Assembly (NCBI GenBank): GCA_023429845.1
Contig: JAEZCY010000100.1
Location: 1-21,327 of the forward strand
DNA: 21,327 nucleotides
Reading direction: 5' to 3'
Source of the DNA: Acidobacteriota bacterium
Lineage (GTDB): Bacteria > Acidobacteriota > Vicinamibacteria > Vicinamibacterales > Vicinamibacteraceae
The notes under the pieces are model-generated. The model was not told the origin of the DNA, did not search any database, and worked only from the letters and a program-made list of their open reading frames with translations. The position numbers and the translations under genes are program-made. Of this stretch, positions 17,470 through 21,327 are shown in pieces; the first letter of the stretch is position 1, and every line of letters starts with the position of its first letter.

Positions 17470-17549
17470 AAGAGGGGCTGTGGGAATGTGGGCGCGCGCG
17501 GCGCGCGCGTCCAAGGCCGCGCAGGCGGCCGTCATTTCCACAGCCTCTT
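17470..17549 (+). ncRNA. Candidate structured RNA: compact three-way junction
   Basis: An 80-nt element folds almost completely. Outer stem: 17470-17475 plus 17478-17488 with 17533-17549, 17 pairs and a 2-nt GG bulge. Inner hairpin A: 17489-17513, ten pairs (TGGGCGCGCG with CGCGCGTCCA). Inner hairpin B: 17515-17530, GGCCGC/GCGGCC with loop GCAG. Both imperfect pairs (17484-17537, 17492-17510) are G.U wobbles only if transcribed in plus orientation; on the other strand they would be C.A mismatches, so I orient it plus. It lies between the DUF4440 gene and the IS110 remnants. An IS-associated RNA, a transposon end, or a mere palindrome are all possible; no known RNA family is recognised. It is not a tRNA. 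Confidence 0.35.
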
Positions 17550-17554
17550 CGTGT

Positions 17555-17608
17555 GTCTGGGCCCTGGCCCCGGTCAGCGGATCGGCCGAGCGACAACGAC
17601 GATGAATC
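17555..17608 (+). mobile_element. Degenerate IS110-like transposase 3' end, plus orientation
   Basis: A plus-strand segment (17555-17589) reads VWALAPVSGSAE, beginning GTCTGGGC and ending AGCGGATCGGCCGA. It matches, at about 31 of 38 aligned positions with small gaps, the reversed 3' end of the IS110 gene at 17736-17772, including a 14-bp perfect match. The two ends face each other. It therefore looks like the tail of a second, almost deleted IS110 copy. Confidence 0.4.
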
Positions 17609-17735
17609 ACTCTGATATACGCGGGTTGGCTACCGCATGACCATGATTGGTCGGGAGCTGCCTCGCTCTAGGAGCGCGAATTCGAGACCGAAGTCGTCTA
17701 TCGCATAGAACCGCCGAGAATTCTCCTTTCGATCG
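17590..17735. other. Spacer between two inverted IS110-like ends
   Basis: 146 bp separate the inverted 3' ends. I see no gene, no strong hairpin and no clear promoter. Short AT-richer words occur (GATATACG, AGAATTCTCC). It may contain the joined right ends of the two element remnants. Confidence 0.3.
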
Positions 17736-17748
17736 TCGGCCGATCCGC

Positions 17749-18462
17749 TCACTGGACCAGGGTCGCCCAGACAAACCCCGTCAACTCACGCGCCACGGCC
17801 GTCACCACCGGCTGGGTGGGCTTGCCGCGCGCCGTCAAGCGTCGATACGTCCGGTGGAGTCGTTGCTGCGCCGCCCAGGCGCGCGTGACGGCGTCGGAGG
17901 GTGCGCCTTCCTGGCGGGCACGGAGGGCCTTGCCGACGCGCGCGGGATGTCGATAGTGCCAGGCCGCTTCGATCAGGACTCGGCGCAGATGAGCATTGCC
18001 CGTTTTGGTGAGGCCGCCCTGGGCGCGTTTGCTGCCACTCGAGTGCTCCGACGGAACCAAGCCGACGAACGCCATGGTCTGCGGCGCGGAGGCGAAGCGC
18101 CGCGCGTCGCCCAGCGCCGCCGCGATCGTCAGCGCGGTCAGATCGTCCATCCCGCGGAAGCACCGCAGCCGCTGGACACGCGCCTGCAAGGGGGCGACCT
18201 GCAGCAGGGGCCGGAGATCGGTCTCCACGGCGCGGAGGCGCCCGACGGTTTCGTCGACGGTCCGGAGGTAGGCCTCATGGGTGCGCTGCAGCGCAAGCTG
18301 AGGCCAGCGCTGGGCGCGGAGCCAGGCGTCATGGCGCAAGGTCCAGGCCCGTCCGCCACTGAAGCGCCGACCGTGGCGGAGGAGGAACTTGGACAGCCGA
18401 TGTCGGGCCCGCAAGCGATCGATGCGGATGTCCTCACGGCACCGCAACAGATCCCGGACGGC
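17749..18462 (-). pseudogene. IS110-family transposase lacking its N-terminal half
   Basis: About 235 residues of the C-terminal region of an IS110-type transposase (Transposase_20/IS116/IS110/IS902). It opens at VRDLLRCREDIRIDRLRARH, continues RHRLSKFLLRHGRRF, and carries CFRGMDDLTALTIAAALGD, FVGLVPSEHSSGSKRAQGGL then TKTGNAHLRRVLIEAAWHYRH, with the serine-containing SEHSSG motif expected for the Tnp domain, and ends GFVWATLVQ. The N-terminal DEDD RuvC-like domain (about 150-190 residues) is missing: homology ends at about 18462, some 20 bp beyond the ROK stop. The frame stays open into that gene, but no start codon serves the fragment. It is therefore dead. IS110 transposases are RNA-guided recombinases; the left-end RNA region is gone too. 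Confidence 0.85.
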
Positions 18463-18479
18463 TAGGAAGGAGGCGCACC

Positions 18480-19484
18480 CTACGGCGCCTGCACCAGACG
18501 GAGCGCTTCGAGCGCCGCTCCGCGGGCGCCGGCGGTGTCGCCGTTCGGCATGAGTCGGAGCGGGATGTCCGCCTGCTCTTCGCGCTGCGCGGGCATGCTG
18601 GCGCGGATCTCGGCCAGGAACCACGCCTGGAAGTCGGGTGAGGCCTCGATGGCGCCGCCGCCGACGATCAGGGCGTCGGGGTCGAACGTGTTGACCATCT
18701 GATCGAAGAAGAGTCCGAGCGCCTGCGCCTGCGCGCGGAAGATCGCGCGGCACATCGCGTCGCCACGCTCGGCCAGGCCACGCACCTTCTTGGCGGCCTC
18801 GCGCACGTCGAGCTGTGCGAGCTCGTGGCCGGGGTACTGCTTCAGGAACGTGGGCAGCAGCGTGTTGCGGATGGCCGTGAGTGAACAGACCGATTCGAGG
18901 TCGCCGACCCGTCCGCAGTTGCACTGAGGGTCCACGTGCTGGAGGCCCTGTATGCGCTGGGTCGGGATCAACACGTGCCCGCACTCTCCGCCGAAGCCGG
19001 CGCGGCCCGTGACGACGCGCCCGTCGACGATCACGCCGCCGCCAAGTCCGGTACCGATGATGGCGGAGATAGACGTCGCGGTGCGGCGCCCGAACAGGTT
19101 GAAATGCCCCCAGAGGGCCCCGGCGTTGCCGTCATTGAGGTAACTCACCGGACGCTGCAGGCGAATCGACAGGTTGCCCGGCAGGTCGTAGCCCGCCCAG
19201 TCCGGGTGCACGAAATTGGTCGAGCCCTTTGCGCTGAGGACGCCGGTCGCACTGGCGGGTCCCGGCGTGTCGAGACCCACGGCAATCACCTGATCGAGGG
19301 CGACGCCAGTCTGCTCGACCGCGATGGCGAGGCCGTCAGCGATCTGGCGCAGGCAGATGTCCGGGCCTTCGACGCTGCGCGACGGGTGCTCGCACAGCCC
19401 CTCGACCAGGAAATGCCCCTCGAGGTTCATGAGGGTGTAGTTGACCGCCGTCCCGCCGAGATCGATTCCTGCAATGAGCTGCAT
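18480..19484 (-). CDS. ROK family sugar kinase (glucokinase-like)
   Basis: A 334-residue ATP-dependent hexose kinase of the ROK family. Present are the phosphate loop GIDLGGT (6-12), the catalytic LNDGNAGALWG with D118, IIGTGLGGGVIVDG (142-155), the GFGGECGH segment (E167, H170) that binds sugar and zinc, and a late VGGGAIEAS. The zinc motif, usually CxCGxxGCxE, reads CNCGRVGDLESVC: C188 and C190 remain but the third Cys is D195, with C200 nearby. The sugar is unknown; glucose or N-acetyl sugars are family norms. The protein is complete, and ATG 19484 is clear though its ribosome binding site is weak. An IS110 remnant lies directly beyond its stop; the catalase is divergent. Confidence 0.9.
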   Translation of the reverse strand: MQLIAGIDLGGTAVNYTLMNLEGHFLVEGLCEHPSRSVEGPDICLRQIADGLAIAVEQTGVALDQVIAVGLDTPGPASATGVLSAKGSTNFVHPDWAGYDLPGNLSIRLQRPVSYLNDGNAGALWGHFNLFGRRTATSISAIIGTGLGGGVIVDGRVVTGRAGFGGECGHVLIPTQRIQGLQHVDPQCNCGRVGDLESVCSLTAIRNTLLPTFLKQYPGHELAQLDVREAAKKVRGLAERGDAMCRAIFRAQAQALGLFFDQMVNTFDPDALIVGGGAIEASPDFQAWFLAEIRASMPAQREEQADIPLRLMPNGDTAGARGAALEALRLVQAP

Positions 19485-19670
19485 GCCGTGTATGTCCTGC
19501 CCCGTGATGGCGCGCGTCCGACGCGCACGATGCCGCGCAACAGCCTATCCCAGTTCCACCGACAGCCGTCGGGCTGCAGCGAGGCCCCCCGCATGGAAGA
19601 ATGGCTGCGTGCAGGACCGCGCACCGGCCGTACCCGCCGGGCCGTTTCACGTTGCAGCAGGAGAACCACC
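19485..19670. promoter_or_regulatory. Divergent intergenic region, ROK kinase / catalase
   Basis: 186 bp between two start codons. The only solid signal is AGGAGA upstream of the catalase (19660-19665). I see no clear OxyR or Fur site and no convincing -10/-35 pair; AAGAAT near 19601 is a weak candidate -10. Confidence 0.35.
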
Positions 19671-21327
19671 ATGGCCGATGACAACAAGGACACGCCGTCC
19701 GAACGTACCCTGACCACGAGGCAGGGACACCCCGTCCAGAACAACCAGTCGCAGCGCACCGTCGGCAGTCGAGGCCCTGCAACACTGGAGAACTATCACT
19801 TCCTCGAAAAGATCAGCCACTTCGATCGCGAACGCATTCCCGAACGGGTCGTGCACGCGCGAGGCTTCGTCGCATTCGGCGAGTTCGAGGCCACCGGCAA
19901 GATCGGCGACGAGCCGGCATCCACCTACACGCGGGCGAAGCTGTTCCAGGAAGCCGGCAAGAAGACCCCGCTGGCCATCCGGTTCTCGACGGTCATCGGC
20001 GGCCGCGACTCGTCGGAGGTGGCGCGAGACCCGCGCGGCTTCGCCGTGAAGTTCTACACCGAGGACGGCAACTGGGACCTCGTCGGCAACAACATCTCCG
20101 TGTTCTTCATCCGGGATGCCATCAAGTTCCCCGACGTGATCCATTCGTTGAAGCCCGACCCGGTCACGTTCCGCCAGGAGCCGAACCGCATCTTCGACTT
20201 CATGAGCCAGACGCCCGAGTCGATGCACATGCTGACGCACCTGTTCAGCCCGCGCGGCATCCCCGCGAGCTACCGGCACCAGCAGGGCTTCGGCGTGAAC
20301 ACCTACAAGCTGGTGAACGCCGAGGGCGCCACCGTGCTCGTCAAGTACCACTGGCACCCGCGTCAGGGTGTGGCCAGCCTCACGAACGACGACGCCGGGA
20401 AAGTGCAGGCACAGGACCTCGGCTCCGCGTCGAAGGACTGCTACGAGGCGATCGCCCGCGGCGAGTTCCCCCAGTGGGACTTCTACGTCCAGATCATGGA
20501 TGACCACGATCACCCGGAACTCGACTGGGATCCGCTCGACGACACGAAGAGCTGGCCCGAGGATCAGTTCCCGCTGCGCCACGTCGGGGTCATGACGCTG
20601 AACCGGAACGTCCAGGACTTCCACAACGAGAACGAGCAGATCGCGATGGGCACCGGCGTGCTCGTGGACGGCCTCGACTTCTCGGACGACAAGATGCTGG
20701 TGGGGCGGACGTTCTCCTACTCGGACACCCAGCGGTATCGCGTCGGCGCGAACTACCTCCAGCTGCCGGTGAACCAGCCGAAGGGGGTGGCCGGCGTGCA
20801 CACGAACCAGCGCGGCGGGCAGATGTCCTACGGGGTCGATCTGGCCGCAGGACAGAACCCGCACGTCAACTACGAGCCGTCAATCCACAAGGGCCTGCAC
20901 GAGGCAGCACGCAAGCCGAACGAGCAGCCGGAGATCCACGGACGGCTGACGTTCAGCGTGCTCGAACGCCGCAACGACTACGTCCAGCCGCGGATGCGCT
21001 ACGTGACGATGGAGGCGTGGGAGCGCGATGAGCTGGTGGCGACGTTGAGCGGCCTGCTGTCACAGTGCGAGCGCGACGTGCAGGAGCGGATGATCTGGCA
21101 CCTGCTGCTCGTGCACGACGACTACGGCACACGGGTCGGCAAGGCGATCGGCGTCACCGCCGACATGGTCCGAGGGCTCGGCCCGCTGGCCGGGCAGATC
21201 CTGACGGCCGAGGACGAGAAGCGCCGGGCCAACCTCGGGCGCAACGGCGACACCATGGACAGCAAGCCGTACGGAATCCATACGGGTTCGGTGCCCAACT
21301 ACAAGGCCAGCGCGGAAGAGGTGCTGA
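19671..21327 (+). CDS. Heme catalase (partial, 3' end beyond window)
   Basis: 552 residues of a typical monofunctional heme catalase are visible; the frame runs off the edge. It decomposes hydrogen peroxide. The distal His is H62 in ERVVHARGFVAFGEFE, the distal Asn is in LVGNNISVFFIRD (N140/N141), and the proximal heme ligand Tyr is Y350 in GRTFSYSDTQRYR (with R346). IKFPDVIHSLKPDP is also typical. Compared with familiar catalases, the stretch after FHNENEQIAMGTGVLVDGLD departs from the usual form: FHNE replaces FAEVEQ and IAMGTGVLVDGL replaces AFSPGNMVPGI. There is no signal peptide, so cytosolic. The AGGAGA site upstream and the ATG are well placed. The protein carries an extra acidic, basic N-terminal tail (MADDNKDTPSERTL). 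Confidence 0.95.
   Translation, partial: MADDNKDTPSERTLTTRQGHPVQNNQSQRTVGSRGPATLENYHFLEKISHFDRERIPERVVHARGFVAFGEFEATGKIGDEPASTYTRAKLFQEAGKKTPLAIRFSTVIGGRDSSEVARDPRGFAVKFYTEDGNWDLVGNNISVFFIRDAIKFPDVIHSLKPDPVTFRQEPNRIFDFMSQTPESMHMLTHLFSPRGIPASYRHQQGFGVNTYKLVNAEGATVLVKYHWHPRQGVASLTNDDAGKVQAQDLGSASKDCYEAIARGEFPQWDFYVQIMDDHDHPELDWDPLDDTKSWPEDQFPLRHVGVMTLNRNVQDFHNENEQIAMGTGVLVDGLDFSDDKMLVGRTFSYSDTQRYRVGANYLQLPVNQPKGVAGVHTNQRGGQMSYGVDLAAGQNPHVNYEPSIHKGLHEAARKPNEQPEIHGRLTFSVLERRNDYVQPRMRYVTMEAWERDELVATLSGLLSQCERDVQERMIWHLLLVHDDYGTRVGKAIGVTADMVRGLGPLAGQILTAEDEKRRANLGRNGDTMDSKPYGIHTGSVPNYKASAEEVL

Noticed and set aside
17470..17549. Three-way junction considered as tRNA or a classical terminator
   Set aside because: No anticodon arm, T-loop or CCA end, and no U-tract; the fold is a three-way, not a four-way, structure.
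17337..17615. 92-residue open frame over the structured element
   Set aside because: No recognisable domain, Arg/Pro-rich low complexity, no ribosome binding site, and it reads through the hairpin structure.

Overview
The window is about 21.3 kb of GC-rich bacterial chromosome, packed with genes on both strands with short gaps. Gene content (PilT, Lhr paired with Nei, Ada, a Pcs-type phosphatidylcholine synthase, an ABA4-like membrane protein, a ROK kinase, a heme catalase) and base composition suit a soil-type bacterium. My best guess is Acidobacteriota of the Vicinamibacteria/Luteitalea kind, but no marker gene here proves it.

Layout. 17-1018 (-) is a secreted PLC-like phosphodiesterase, divergent from pilT (1102-2256). 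Next come an ABC-2 type exporter (ATPase 2321-3091, permease 3088-4689, stop and start overlapping) and a hybrid histidine kinase/receiver (4697-6250) that follows closely. A heptamer repeat and a hairpin lie between the kinase and a convergent cyclophilin (6377-6913, -). A 35-bp divergent promoter region separates the cyclophilin from a secreted TPR-like protein (6949-7809). After a hairpin and a five-copy 21-bp tandem repeat come ada (8024-9115, -), an ABA4-like membrane protein (9175-9609), and then, all on the minus strand, a giant Lhr helicase (15363-10678) followed by a Nei-type DNA glycosylase (10640-9696). On the plus strand, divergent from lhr, are a small coiled-coil protein (15446-15697) and a Pcs-type phosphatidylcholine synthase (15713-16411).

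The stretch 16412-18475 is a scar zone. It holds a decayed RelE/ParE-type toxin-antitoxin remnant, a secreted NTF2-like (DUF4440) protein, a compact RNA-like three-way junction, a short plus-strand IS110-like 3' end, and an IS110 transposase lacking its N-terminal catalytic domain. This last fragment abuts the stop codon of a ROK sugar kinase (18480-19484, -). A heme catalase (19671 onward) runs off the right edge.

Functional themes. DNA repair is represented three times: Ada, Lhr and Nei. Lhr-Nei looks like a co-transcribed pair. Oxidative stress (catalase), surface motility (PilT) and membrane lipid synthesis (Pcs) are also present. Several genes have a TANNNT-like -10 box only 6-7 nt before the start codon, which suggests leaderless transcripts. 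I see no CRISPR array, tRNA, rRNA or intact mobile element. The most unusual objects are the folded 80-nt element next to the IS110 remnants, the tail-to-tail IS110 ends, and the hairpin+CCTACC repeats.
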